From Arcticibacterium sp964021845 (GTDB lineage: Bacteria; Bacteroidota; Bacteroidia; Cytophagales; Spirosomataceae), in NCBI RefSeq assembly GCF_964021845.1, contig NZ_CAXHZC010000001.1, positions 868,001-932,000 of the forward strand: 64,000 nucleotides of DNA, given 5' to 3'. Made by a program: the position numbers and the translations under genes. The first letter of the stretch is position 1. Every line of letters begins with the position of its first letter. The notes beneath the pieces are model-generated. The model was not told the DNA's origin and made no database searches. It saw nothing but the letters and a program-made list of their open reading frames with translations. Shown piece after piece: positions 18,093 to 28,600 of the stretch.

Positions 18093-19610
18093 TTAGCTTA
18101 GTATGTCATTTACTATTTTTCCGTGTACGTCGGTAAGTCTGAAACGTCTTCCTTGAGACTTAAAAGTTAGTCTTTCGTGGTCCATGCCGGTCAGTTTCAT
18201 TAGCGTAGCATGAAAATCATGTACGTGCACAGGGTCTTTTGTGATATTGTAACTAAAGTCGTCCGTTTCTCCGTAAGAAAATCCTTTTTTGACACCAGCA
18301 CCCGCCATCCACATGGTAAAGCATCTAGGGTGATGGTCTCTTCCGTAGTTTGTTTTGGTGAGTTTTCCTTGGGAGTAGGCTGTTCTGCCAAACTCACCAC
18401 CCCAAATAACCAATGTGTCTTCTAATAAGCCACGCTGTTTTAAATCTTTGATAAAAGCGGCTGTGGCTTGGTCAGTGTTTTTACATTGATGTGTAATGCC
18501 TCCCGGTAGGCCGCCGTGATGGTCCCAACCCTGGTGATATAATTGGATAAATTTCACATCTTTTTCTAAGAGTTTTCTAGCCAAAAGACAATTCGCCGCA
18601 TAAGAACCAGAGTCTCTACTATCTGGGCCATACATATCAAAAGTCTCTTCAGATTCTCCGGCAGTATCCATTACTTCAGGAACAGAGGTCTGCATTCTAA
18701 AGGCCATTTCGTATTGTGCTATTCTAGCATCAATTTCAGGGTCATTAATGGCTTCATTTTGAAATTGGTTTATCTTTTTCAGGTATCCCAGCATTTCTTC
18801 TCTGTCTTGTCCATCGTAACCCTCAGGGTTGTTCAGGAATAACACAGGGTCTTTTCCTGCTCTAAACTGTACGCCTTGATGCTCGGTTGGTAAAAAGCCG
18901 TTGCCCCATAATCTAGAATAAAGTGGCTGGTCTTTTCCTCCATTTTTTGACACCAAAACTATAAAAGAGGGTAAGTTTTCATTGTCGGAACCCAAGCCAT
19001 AACTCATCCAAGACCCTATAGAAGGCCTACCCGGAAGCTGATGACCTGTCTGGAAGAAAGTAATAGCAGGGTCATGGTTTATATGCTCTGTATAAACTGA
19101 TTTTACAATGCATAAATCGTCTACCACTTGTGCGGTATGCGGTAGCAAATCACTAACCCATGTTTGAGATTCGCCATGTTTCTTAAAGCCTGTGAAAGAT
19201 GGAGCTATGGGTAAGCTACTTTGTGAAGCACTCATTCCTGTTAACCGCTGCCCACCTCTTACAGATTCAGGCAGGTCTTGGCCCATCATATCTACAAGTT
19301 TTGGCTTATAGTCAAATGTTTCAAACTGAGACGGCCCACCACTCATAAACATATAAACCACTCGTTTTGCTTTGGGTGCAAAGTGAGGAATACTAGCCAA
19401 AATTTGCTGCTGCATTTCTTCATCAGAAATTACGCCGGTACTCGCTTGGGGTTTTGAGTTCAACTTATCAAAACCAAACAGAGAGCCTAGTGCCAAGGTA
19501 CCTAAGCCTAGCGAGGTTTTGTTGAGGAAGTTTCTCCTATCAATTTTCTTATTCAATTCACCAAAATCTGGCGAATCTATGCTAAAGTCTTTGTGATGAT
19601 GATGGCTCAT
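18093..19610 (-). CDS. DUF1501 (sulfatase-like fold) Tat-exported protein
   Basis: 505 residues. It opens with a natural 'MSHHHHKDF' run, then a twin-arginine signal 'DRRNFLNKTSLGLGTLALGSLFG'. DUF1501 signatures are 'RVVYMFMSGGPSQFETFDYKP', 'HINHDPAITFFQTGHQLPGRPSIGSWMSYGLG', 'QLYHQGWDHHGG' and 'VIWGGEFGRT...GRDHHP'. Members are alkaline-phosphatase-superfamily-like proteins of unknown reaction, almost always encoded beside PSD1/DUF1549-DUF1553 genes, as here (PSD1 stop 1 bp upstream). Metal-dependent hydrolysis in the periplasm is a reasonable but unproven guess. Confidence 0.93.
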   Translation of the reverse strand: MSHHHHKDFSIDSPDFGELNKKIDRRNFLNKTSLGLGTLALGSLFGFDKLNSKPQASTGVISDEEMQQQILASIPHFAPKAKRVVYMFMSGGPSQFETFDYKPKLVDMMGQDLPESVRGGQRLTGMSASQSSLPIAPSFTGFKKHGESQTWVSDLLPHTAQVVDDLCIVKSVYTEHINHDPAITFFQTGHQLPGRPSIGSWMSYGLGSDNENLPSFIVLVSKNGGKDQPLYSRLWGNGFLPTEHQGVQFRAGKDPVLFLNNPEGYDGQDREEMLGYLKKINQFQNEAINDPEIDARIAQYEMAFRMQTSVPEVMDTAGESEETFDMYGPDSRDSGSYAANCLLARKLLEKDVKFIQLYHQGWDHHGGLPGGITHQCKNTDQATAAFIKDLKQRGLLEDTLVIWGGEFGRTAYSQGKLTKTNYGRDHHPRCFTMWMAGAGVKKGFSYGETDDFSYNITKDPVHVHDFHATLMKLTGMDHERLTFKSQGRRFRLTDVHGKIVNDILS

Positions 19611-19611
19611 T

Positions 19612-22600
19612 TTATCTTTTCATTAAGGTGGCGTCAGAATTCATTATAAGGTTTGCCACTACGGCATTGGAGGCTATTAAATAGGGCTCCATATTCTTAT
19701 CAACTTGATAATACCCCGCTTGCAGCCAGCCTTTTGTTTTTGCTGGATGTTTTTTGAAATTCTCTATTTCCTTATTTCTGACATCTAATAATATTTCGAG
19801 TTCTTCCGCCTGCGGCGACTTACCCGTAAGTTTCATATAGGCAGTAGAAATAGCCTTTTTAGGGTCCGAAATCTTACACATTTGTTCTCCTAAAACTTTC
19901 GAGGCTTCTACATAGGTCGGGTCATTTAAAGTAACCAAAGCTTGTAAAGGCGTATTCGTTTTTTGTCGCCTTATAACACAATAACTCCTAGAGTTTCCAT
20001 CAAAGGTGGCAAGCGTAGGATTAGGGACAGAGCGTTTTATGAGAACGTACAAGCTCCTGCGGTACACGGCGTCTGTGGTGTCTGCCGTGTAAGTTGTATT
20101 ATTAATTTCCCAAAGTCCGTCAGGCTGATAAGGTTTTACACTTTTTCCGCCAATGTCTTCCTTTAATAAGCCAGAAGCGGCTAAGGCGTTGTCTCGCATC
20201 ATTTCAGCCGTGAGTCTGTTTGCAGGCCCCCTAGCCAGCCAGCGGTTTTCTAGGTCTTTTTCACGATGTTCTTCCGTGGCAGTGGAGTTTTGCTGATAGG
20301 TGGCAGTCATCACCATCGCCTTTATTAGTTTTTTCACATCCCAGCCTGATTCCATAAAACTTATGGCTAGGTAATCTAGTAATTTAGGATGAGAAGGAAG
20401 TTCGCCTTGGTTACCAAAATCTTCCGCAGTTTTGACTAGTCCTGTACCGTAAATATTCTGCCACATTCTGTTCACAGCCACTCTAGCCGTTAAGGGGTGT
20501 TCAGGGTTTGTTAGCCATTGAGCCAGTCCATATCTATTTTTAGGCAAGTCCTCAGGCATGGGTAATATACTTTCAGGAGTATTCGGGAATACGTCTTCAC
20601 CTCTGGCATCATAACTTCCCCTTTCCATGATAAAGCTTTGGCGTGGTTCTGCCATTTCTTTCATTATCATGATTTCTTCCACTTTTTCTGTGGAGTCTGT
20701 CAAAGCTTTTCTTTCATGCTGAATCTTAGCCAATTGTTTTAAGGCAGGTTTATGAATAGTCCCAAAGAAGTATTGACGTAGGATTTCTTTTTCCTGTTTC
20801 GTGAGATTTGAATGTGTTTTATTAGCAATGCTAGCCCATTTATGAGATTGGGAAATAACACCAACTTCAAAAGGAATTAAAGCTCTATTGTAAACTAATA
20901 TATCGTCCACCGAGCCATTTTTTAGACCATATCCTCTAGCCCAAGCTCCAATTTGAAGGGGTGGCTCCTGACTAACTTCTTTTCTGTTAAAAAGGATTCC
21001 CTTAGTGAGTTCGTCAGTTTCCGTTTTTAAGGCTAATTCTTTTCCATCTAAGTAAACATGAAGCCCTGTGGCTTTTGAAGAGCCATCGTAAGTCATAGTT
21101 AGGTTTATCCATTGACCTTTTGGTATAACTTCTTGACTGGCTTTTAGAATAGCATTAGAAGGTGCCGTATGTGCCAAATTAGCTTCTAAGGTGCCATCTT
21201 TTCTGATATAAATATGATAGCCACGGAAATTGTAAAGGCGTTCTGCTATGCCCTTATGAAAAATAACGCCCTCGGTGAATTCCTTTGGAATAAGCACATT
21301 TAAGGAGACACTAAAAGGGTCTGACTTTTCAAAAACACCAGCTCCACCAGTATTCAGCCATGCGTCCCCATTTATTTTTAAGCCCATTCCATTGGGCGAT
21401 TTCGTATAATTTGGTTTCTCTCTAGCTCCCGATTCAATACTCATAAAACCCTTTTGACCAGAATTTATGGCATTATTTAGGTTTTGTTGGTCAAAAGTGT
21501 ATTTGGCGGTAAGCCCCTGCAAAGGAATGGTTTCATTTTTTAATGCTCTATACTTTTCATCTTCTATCCATTTGTTGAAGTCCTTTTGGCCAGCAGTGAT
21601 TACGTCCTGAAGTTTTGATTCTTCGGAGGTAAGTTGTTCTTTAATAAAACCAATAATCTCTTCTTGTTTTTCGGTAGGAAGTAAAAGTGTAGGCGTAGGA
21701 AGTGCATCATCCCACGATATTTGACCGGCTTCTTTTACGTTGTTGAAAAAACTAAAAAGTTCAAAGTAGTTTTTTTGAGAAAAGGGGTCGTATTTATGGT
21801 CGTGACATTTGGCACAGCCTACAGAAAGCCCTAAAAAAGCATCTCCAAGGGTGTTAGTCCTGTCCATGACATATTCTGCCTTGAATTCTTCCTCAATAAT
21901 TCCCCCCTCCATATTTTGCTGGTGGTTGCGATTAAATGCCGTGGCAGTAATCATTTCTTTAGTGGGGTTTGGCATCAAATCTCCAGCCAGCTGCCAGTGC
22001 ACAAATTGGTCGTAGGGTTTGTTCCCATTGAAAGCCTTAATGACCCAATCTCTATACGGAGACATGTCTCTTACACGGTCTACAGTATAGCCGTGGGTGT
22101 CAGCAAATCTTGCAAGGTCTAGCCAGTCTGTAGCCATTCGCTCACCATACTGAGGCGATGCCATTAGTCTGTCTACTATTTTTTCAAATGCCTCTGGGCT
22201 ATCGTCATTTTTGAAATTCTTAATTTCTTCTAAAGTAGGAGGTAAGCCAGTAAGGTCAAATGTTACACGTCTTATTAATGTCTCTTTATCTGCTTGGGCA
22301 GAAGGGGCTAGTTTCTTCTCTTCTAATTGACTTAAAATAAAGTTGTCAATAGGAGATTTTACCCAATCCTCATTGTTCACGGAAGGGACTTTGGGCATTT
22401 CCGGCCTTACAAAAGCCCAATGTTCTTTGTATTCAGCACCCTCGTCTATCCATTTTATTAATACCGCTTTTTCATAATCAGAAAGTGTAAGGTGAGAGTC
22501 TGGGGTAGGCATTATCACATCAGGGTCGGTAGATGTAATTCGGTGGAAAATCTCACTTCCATTTAAACTTCCCGGGTCAATAGCAACCTTACCAGGGTTT

Positions 22601-22857
22601 TCAGGCAATTCTGCATAAGAAGTTTCTGCCACGTCTAATCTTAAACCTGCTTTTTGTTTGGCTTTATCTGGGCCGTGGCAGGCAAAACATTTATCAGACA
22701 AAATTGGCTTTACATGTATATTATAGTCGAGTTCTTTTGGGAGCTCATTTATGGCTTGTTCTAGCTCAGGAGGAAGCTCTGGCCCACAGGCGGCCAGCGA
22801 GCATAGTGCTAATACTTTTCCACTAGTTTTTAAATGCCTAATAAATATTTCAATCAT
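19612..22857 (-). CDS. PSD1 / planctomycete cytochrome c protein (DUF1549-LamG-DUF1553), lipoprotein
   Basis: 1081 residues, first gene of the five-gene operon. A lipoprotein signal ends 'CSLAAC' (lipid Cys24). The PSCyt1 heme motif follows at Cys57-x-x-Cys60-His61 ('KCFACHGPDKAKQ'). DUF1549/PSCyt2 carries 'TYDVDR'-like segments including 'RVTFDLTGLPPT', 'MATDWLDLARFADTHGY' and a second CxxCH in 'SVGCAKCHDHKYDP'. A LamG-type laminin-G module lies around residues 460-660. DUF1553 closes the protein ('NRMWQNIYGTGLVKTAEDFG', 'RQKTNTPLQALVTLNDP'). It probably transfers electrons and/or binds carbohydrate in the periplasm. The operon partner DUF1501 is its standard companion. Confidence 0.93.
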   Translation of the reverse strand: MIEIFIRHLKTSGKVLALCSLAACGPELPPELEQAINELPKELDYNIHVKPILSDKCFACHGPDKAKQKAGLRLDVAETSYAELPENPGKVAIDPGSLNGSEIFHRITSTDPDVIMPTPDSHLTLSDYEKAVLIKWIDEGAEYKEHWAFVRPEMPKVPSVNNEDWVKSPIDNFILSQLEEKKLAPSAQADKETLIRRVTFDLTGLPPTLEEIKNFKNDDSPEAFEKIVDRLMASPQYGERMATDWLDLARFADTHGYTVDRVRDMSPYRDWVIKAFNGNKPYDQFVHWQLAGDLMPNPTKEMITATAFNRNHQQNMEGGIIEEEFKAEYVMDRTNTLGDAFLGLSVGCAKCHDHKYDPFSQKNYFELFSFFNNVKEAGQISWDDALPTPTLLLPTEKQEEIIGFIKEQLTSEESKLQDVITAGQKDFNKWIEDEKYRALKNETIPLQGLTAKYTFDQQNLNNAINSGQKGFMSIESGAREKPNYTKSPNGMGLKINGDAWLNTGGAGVFEKSDPFSVSLNVLIPKEFTEGVIFHKGIAERLYNFRGYHIYIRKDGTLEANLAHTAPSNAILKASQEVIPKGQWINLTMTYDGSSKATGLHVYLDGKELALKTETDELTKGILFNRKEVSQEPPLQIGAWARGYGLKNGSVDDILVYNRALIPFEVGVISQSHKWASIANKTHSNLTKQEKEILRQYFFGTIHKPALKQLAKIQHERKALTDSTEKVEEIMIMKEMAEPRQSFIMERGSYDARGEDVFPNTPESILPMPEDLPKNRYGLAQWLTNPEHPLTARVAVNRMWQNIYGTGLVKTAEDFGNQGELPSHPKLLDYLAISFMESGWDVKKLIKAMVMTATYQQNSTATEEHREKDLENRWLARGPANRLTAEMMRDNALAASGLLKEDIGGKSVKPYQPDGLWEINNTTYTADTTDAVYRRSLYVLIKRSVPNPTLATFDGNSRSYCVIRRQKTNTPLQALVTLNDPTYVEASKVLGEQMCKISDPKKAISTAYMKLTGKSPQAEELEILLDVRNKEIENFKKHPAKTKGWLQAGYYQVDKNMEPYLIASNAVVANLIMNSDATLMKR

Positions 22858-23012
22858 GAAATAATAGTTTTTAATAGGTTGTATAATTCGAGAATAAAGG
22901 TAATGCGGTTTAGGTAAAGCTAATTTATCAAAAGAGACTTTGTTGTTAACAAATCCGACTTTTGTATTATTTTTATAAAAAATATACGCTACAATGAAAA
23001 GCTTTTTAAATT
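22858..23012. promoter_or_regulatory. Divergent promoter region, PSD1 operon / AraC gene
   Basis: The 155-bp region between two divergent genes must hold both promoters. It contains a 10-bp palindrome TTGTTAACAA at 22943-22952, a possible operator for the adjacent AraC regulator. I could not assign -33/-7 elements with confidence on either strand. Confidence 0.35.
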
Positions 23013-23855
23013 ATGAATGAGTTAGTTTTACTCAATACGGCAAAGGTAAGTTTAGATGAAAAGTGGAATTATAGAAACGTGGTGAGTCCATTTTACCGAC
23101 TTTATTATATTAGTGAGGGGGAGGCTAAAGTAACTTTTGATAACAAGGTTAGAGCGTTAAGAACTGGTTTTATGTATTTGATACCGAGTTTCACCTTATC
23201 AAATTATAGCTGCGATGCTTTTTTTGTGCAGCAATATGTTCACATAGAAGAAGTGCTCAAATCTGAGGCTTCTTTGAAACAAAGGAATACCCTGTTATTT
23301 GAGGTGAAAGTAAGTCCGCTTGAAGTAGCCTTATTTGAAAGGTTGCTGGCCATCAATCCTGATATGGCTTTGGTTAATTCTAATCCTAAAGTTGGGCTTG
23401 ATTTAACTTTGAGTAGGCCAATATCCCAATCTTTAGAGTCACGCTTAATGGAAACCAATGGCATTATTTTGCAGCTTATGTCTAGGTTTATAGTTACGGA
23501 AAATAGGGTAGAGCGTACCGAACTTAGCGGGATTAATAAAATGTCGGAGGTGCTTCTTTTTATTCATGAAAACTATGACAAAGACCTTTCTGTAAAAAAA
23601 CTGGCAGCTATAGTGAGTCATAATGAAGATTATTTTAGCCGGCTATTTCTTAAATATATTGGAGCCAGACCATTGGTTTATATTAATAGGATACGCATAG
23701 AGAAAGCCCAGCACTTGTTGTTATTTTCTGACCTAACGGTAAATGAAATTGCCTATCAAGTGGGTTTTGAAAATAGGACTTACTTTTCAACAGTTTTTAA
23801 GAAACTTTCTGGTAAATCAGCCACTGAGTATAGACTTGCGTCAAATTTGGTGTAG
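23013..23855 (+). CDS. AraC-family transcriptional regulator
   Basis: 280 residues. The N-terminal ligand domain is cupin-like ('YYISEGEAKVTFDNKVRALRTGFMYLIP'). The C-terminal ~100 residues hold two helix-turn-helix units ('LSVKKLAAIVSHNEDYFSRLFLK' and 'TVNEIAYQVGFENRTYFSTVFKKLSG'). It is divergent from the PSD1/DUF1501 operon and 245 bp upstream of the aldo/keto reductase on the same strand, so either could be its target. The effector is unknown. Confidence 0.9.
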   Translation: MNELVLLNTAKVSLDEKWNYRNVVSPFYRLYYISEGEAKVTFDNKVRALRTGFMYLIPSFTLSNYSCDAFFVQQYVHIEEVLKSEASLKQRNTLLFEVKVSPLEVALFERLLAINPDMALVNSNPKVGLDLTLSRPISQSLESRLMETNGIILQLMSRFIVTENRVERTELSGINKMSEVLLFIHENYDKDLSVKKLAAIVSHNEDYFSRLFLKYIGARPLVYINRIRIEKAQHLLLFSDLTVNEIAYQVGFENRTYFSTVFKKLSGKSATEYRLASNLV

Positions 23856-23980
23856 CTGTTAAATTATATAAGATACTGAATAGTAGTATTTTATATCCCT
23901 GTTCAGTACTTCCTATTAAGTAGTATTGTTCCTGATATGTATATCCCAAAATAATACACATAAATGCCAAACATGCTGTA

Positions 23981-24009
23981 TTTGTCCATTTTCTGACTTC
24001 CTAATTTTG
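23981..24009 (+). promoter_or_regulatory. Predicted promoter of the aldo/keto reductase gene
   Basis: TTTG at 23981-23984 and TAATTTTG at 24002-24009 are separated by 17 nt, matching the Bacteroidota -33/-7 arrangement with an exact TAnnTTTG. The ATG is about 90 nt downstream, and the perfect inverted repeat at 24022-24039 lies where the start of the transcript should be. Confidence 0.6.
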
Positions 24010-24021
24010 CATTATCCTATT

Positions 24022-24039
24022 TAGTCTACTTGTAGACTA
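24022..24039. promoter_or_regulatory. Perfect inverted repeat, probable operator
   Basis: TAGTCTAC-TT-GTAGACTA is an 8-2-8 perfect dyad, 13 nt beyond the -7 box and 61 nt before the aldo/keto reductase ATG. The position, over the expected transcription start, fits a repressor site. The short 2-nt spacer makes it a poor RNA hairpin. AraC proteins usually prefer direct repeats, so a different dimeric regulator may bind it. Confidence 0.5.
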
Positions 24040-24100
24040 TACCTATTATATAATACTAAAAAGTTCTCCATCTGAACTGTTTGAAAGAAACTATTGAATA

Positions 24101-25033
24101 ATGAAACCGACCTATTTGAAAGATATCACTGAAGAGAATTTTGATTTTACTCATGGCTCCAGGCTTGTATATGGCTGCTCTGGTTTAGGCGGTGTTTGGG
24201 GAGAAACTAATTATGACGAGTCGGTAGATTGCTTATTATATGCTTTTGAAAATGGTATAAAATCATTGGATACTTCTCCTTCTTATAATCAGTCGGAAAC
24301 TGTGGTAGGCAAAGCTTTGAAACAATGGAAAGGAGAGAGGCCCTTTGTGTCAACCAAGGTGGGCAGACTAAAAAGTGAAAGTGCACATGATACCGTAGTA
24401 GATTATAGTGCCGCTAGAATGCAGCAAAGTGTGGAAGAGAGTTTAGAAACTTTGGGCCTTGACTATATTGATTTATTGTTCCTCCATGAGCCACATTTGG
24501 TGCCGATGGATAGGATTGAAGAAGTTTTGGAAACGCTAAAAGGGTTTGTTGCCAAAGGTTATGCTCGTTCTTTGGGTGTAGGTGGTAACCCAACGGATGC
24601 TTTCAGGCCATATATTACGGCTGATAATTTTAAGGTAGTTTCTGGTTTTCTAAATGTAGATGCTTGCAATTTAAATGGTTTTAAGAAGGATTTGCCGCAC
24701 AACCATAAAGAAGGTGTGGCGTATTATGCCGCCTCAGCCTTGCATTTTTCATTATTAGGAAACAGATATGAGCAGTATGTCACTAATCCACCAAATGACG
24801 AATGGATTTCTCAACAAGATGTGCAGAATGCCATAAAGGTGAAAGCTATTGCCGATAGAGAGGGTATGAAAATATCCACATTGGCTCAGCGTTTCCTTTT
24901 TTCTATGAAAGAAGCAAACCGCGTAGTAATGGGTGCCCGTAAAATAGAACAAATTAAATCGACGATATCCGATTGGAAAATTGGAGTTTTACCGCATTCA
25001 ATTTTCAATGAAATAGTGGAGATTATTAAGTAA
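24101..25033 (+). CDS. Aldo/keto reductase (L-fucose/D-threo-aldose dehydrogenase-like)
   Basis: 310-residue TIM-barrel oxidoreductase using NAD(P)(H). The AKR catalytic tetrad is complete: Asp57 and Tyr62 ('SLDTSPSYNQSE'), Lys86 ('VSTKVGR') and His129 ('DLLFLHEPH'). Overall it resembles bacterial D-threo-aldose/L-fucose 1-dehydrogenases, which fits a fucose-using region, but specificity is an inference. It stands alone between its own promoter/operator and a strong terminator. Confidence 0.85.
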   Translation: MKPTYLKDITEENFDFTHGSRLVYGCSGLGGVWGETNYDESVDCLLYAFENGIKSLDTSPSYNQSETVVGKALKQWKGERPFVSTKVGRLKSESAHDTVVDYSAARMQQSVEESLETLGLDYIDLLFLHEPHLVPMDRIEEVLETLKGFVAKGYARSLGVGGNPTDAFRPYITADNFKVVSGFLNVDACNLNGFKKDLPHNHKEGVAYYAASALHFSLLGNRYEQYVTNPPNDEWISQQDVQNAIKVKAIADREGMKISTLAQRFLFSMKEANRVVMGARKIEQIKSTISDWKIGVLPHSIFNEIVEIIK

Positions 25034-25061
25034 GTGTCTTTGCTGTATACTAATCTGTGAG

Positions 25062-25097
25062 AGGATGAATTTCTATTGAGAATTCATCCTTTTTTTA
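25062..25097 (+). terminator. Intrinsic terminator after the aldo/keto reductase
   Basis: AGGATGAATT at 25062-25071 pairs with AATTCATCCT at 25081-25090 across a 9-nt loop, followed by a run of seven Ts. It lies about 30 bp past the stop codon. Confidence 0.85.
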
Positions 25098-25691
25098 TGT
25101 CTTATTTTTCAATTTATGTAATTGTTTGGGTGGCTCGCTTACAGGAATGAATTTACCATGTTTTTCAGATACATTGAACAGAATGAGTAAAATGTAATAC
25201 TTTATTGGCTTTGCTTGGGTGTTTTAAGGCCAATGTGATGTTATGTTTTCCCTTTGAAACCAAAACTGACTTCTTCGCTTTGAATACAAAAAGAAAATAT
25301 GTGATTTGTTAGATAAAATCCTTATAAAATTATAATATATTGGATTATTTGATATTTTGTAAACTTTAAATGGTACAACTTTGACATTCATTGCACCCCT
25401 TCTTTGTCCTGTTAGAAAACAGATGAAACAGGTTTAAAGTATTATATGAGCTTTTGTTACAAAGATTATCCATGACTATCTGCTTTAAGTTCAATTGCTA
25501 TAATTAAAGTGTGATGGTAAAATAGTATTGTCTTATGCTTTTTGATGAATAGACTGATTCTTATAAATAATAGAATTTTGTATAGTTGAATCTTCTCCGA
25601 AATACTTTAAGAGTTTCTTGTGCATTGAGAAACAGTTGTGAGCTAATCGGACTGGGTTTAGAATTAAAAAACAACCAAAATATTCTTTACT
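25098..25691. other. Long leader/intergenic region before susC, no gene seen
   Basis: About 590 bp without a credible coding frame. It is AT-rich and must contain the susC promoter. Partial -7-like matches occur, but no exact TAnnTTTG with a spaced TTTG was found close to the start. No tRNA-like or repeat structure was recognised. A long untranslated leader is common before SusC genes. Confidence 0.4.
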
Positions 25692-28600
25692 ATGAGTAGA
25701 AAGTTACATGAATTTCGAAAGCTCTGGATGAAAGTGGTACCTATGACCACAGTTATCTTGAGTTTGTTTATTGGGCAGTCTTTCGGACAGTCAAGACAGA
25801 TTACTGGTAAGATTACATCTGCCGCAGATAAATCAGGTTTGCCAAGTGCTAGTGTTCTTCAAAGTGGCTCTAGTAATGGAGTTATGACGGATTTAGATGG
25901 AAATTTTAAAATTACTGTTAGTGGTGCGGACGCTAAGTTGGTCTTTAGTTATATAGGATATATAGACCAAGAGGTAGTAGTAGGAAATCAATCTATTATT
26001 AATGTGGCACTGGCAGAAGATGCCAATGCCCTAAACGAGGTTGTGGTAATAGGTTACGGAAGTCAGAAAAAGAGCGATATGACTGGTTCTGTAAGCTCCG
26101 TAGACGCTGAGGAATTAGGCAAATTTGCCACTTCAAACGCAGCAGGAACTCTCCAGGGTAGAATGGCAGGTGTTAGAGTTTCGCCACAAGGTGGTTCTCC
26201 AGACTCTCCAATGAAAATTACGATTAGGGGTTCTGGAACACTATCTGATGCAGGACCATTGTATGTTATTGACGGAATGCTTACTGGCGGAATGGGTTCT
26301 TTGAATCCTCAGGATATTGAGAGTGTATCTGTTCTTAAAGATGCTTCTGCTACAGCTATTTACGGTTCTAGAGCTGCTAATGGCGTAATAATAGTAACTA
26401 CCAAGAAGGGTAAAAGCGGTGATTTAAGCATCAATTTTAATGCGAGCACGGGTATTCAAAAGGCTGCAAATTTAATAGACTGGGCAAACGCTCGTCAATA
26501 TGCAGACATAGTAAACAGAGCTAGAGATAATGATGGTAATCCAAGGTTCCCATCTAACGATGCGGAGTTCAATCCAAATATTGATTCTGATATTCAAAAC
26601 GAAAGCTTAAGGAATGCTCCAATTTCAAATATTGGTTTAAGTATAGGTGGTGGTTCAAAAAACACGACCATGAATTTCTCCATCAATCACATGGACCAAG
26701 TGGGTATTGTAAAAGAGTCAGATTTCTCACGTACAAACATTAGAGTTAATTCAAGTTACTCGAAGGGGAAATTCAAATTACAGCAGACTTTAGGAGTAAA
26801 TCGCTCTGTTAACAATCCTAATAATTATTTTTCGCGTGAGAGAGATTTAATTCCTACGGTACCTATTTATGATGAGAACGGCGAGTTCACAGGAACAAAC
26901 GTTCCTGAAGGACAAACTATAAGTTTAGGTAATTATTCAGGGGTAGGAAACTTAATTAACTCTTTGGGCTTAGCCACAATAGAGGACAGAACTGTTACCA
27001 CAAACGGTTTATTAGGAAATGTAGATGCTACGCTTGAAATAGTTGAAGGCTTGAAATATAGATTTAACGTTGGTTTAGACATGTCAAATGGTAATAATTA
27101 TACTTTTACGCCAGAATATAAACACAATGATACACCATTAGGAAATAAGCCTTTTGCGGAGCTAAAGGAGACAAATTCTAACTTTTTATCCGTACTTACT
27201 GAGCATACTTTAAACTATTTCAAAACTTTAGGAAAAACTAAGGTTGACGTATTAGGTGGTTATTCTTCGCAAGTAGGTAAAGGGCGTTCATTAGGAATAG
27301 TAGCTAGAAACTTTCCAAGTAATGATATTAGAGTGGCATCTGCGGCATCTGATAGAGCTCAGGCTCCTTCTAACGCTTACGAAACTGGTCTTATATCATA
27401 TTTTGGTCGTGCCAATGTTACTATTGACAACAAATACCTTTTAACAGCTACTTTAAGAAGAGATGGTTCTTCTTTGTTTAGAGAAGACTTAAGATGGGGA
27501 ACTTTTCCATCTGCAGCTGTAGGTTGGAATGTTAGTAATGAGTCGTTTATGAAAAATGTAACCGCCATTTCCAATCTTAAGTTAAGAGCTAGTTATGGTG
27601 AAATAGGTTCAAATAACGTAAGTGCTTATGCCATAGACCCTGAATTGAACCTTAACTCTGATTACATCATAGGTGCTGGTCAAACAAGGTTTCAAGGATA
27701 TTCTATCACAAAAGGTGTGAACCCAAATATTACTTGGGAAACTACCAAGACTACCGATATTGGTTTAGAGTTTAACATGCTTCAAAACAAACTTCAGTTC
27801 ACAATGGACTACTTCAATAAGATGTCTGAAGATGTGTTAGTGGCTTTGTCTTTACCGCTATATACTGGTTTTGGAAATGCAGTTCCGTTTAATACGGCGA
27901 GTGTGAAGAATAATGGTTTTGAGTTCCAAGCTAATTATTATAACAATTTTGGTTCGGACTTTAAGTACTCTGTAAGTGCAAACTTTACAACATTGAAAAA
28001 CGAAGTGATCGCTTTGGGAAGAGCTACGCCAATTATTCAAGGGCAATTTACATCTAACGGACTAAGCTCCACTAAAACAGATGTTGGTCACCCTATTGGA
28101 GCATTTTTCGGATTTGTAACGGATGGTATTTACCAAACAGACGAAGAGGCTACAGCCGCAAATGATTTTAATCAACCTAGAGCTGGTGACTTAAAGTTCA
28201 AAGATATTAATGGCGATGGTAAAGTTGACAATGCTGACCAAACTTACATAGGAAATCCAGCCCCTGGTGTTATGTACGGTTTAAACTTTTCAGGAGAGTA
28301 TAAAAACTTTGACATGACCTTCCTTTTTGATGGAGTGGCTGGCAATGAGATACTTAATGGAACTAGATACAGAGGTTATTTTGACACAGAGGGTAATTAT
28401 TTGGCAGATGCTTTAAACGGTTGGACGCCGTCAAATACTGACACCGATGTTCCAAGAAACACGCAAACAGACCCAGGTTATAATAGAAGGTTCTCGGATT
28501 TCTATTTAGAAGACGGTTCTTTCTTTAGACTTAAAAATGTGCAAATAGGTTATAGCATTGCTAATGAAACTTTAGCTAAAATAGGAATGACCAGTGCAAG

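Noticed and set aside
18093..19610. 'HHHH' near the N-terminus of the DUF1501 protein as an engineered tag
   Set aside because: It is a natural four-histidine run before the Tat signal; no vector sequence surrounds it.
23874..23908. TACTGAA/TTCAGTA inverted repeat after the AraC gene as a terminator
   Set aside because: The loop is over 20 nt, there is no T-run and the stem is only 7 bp.
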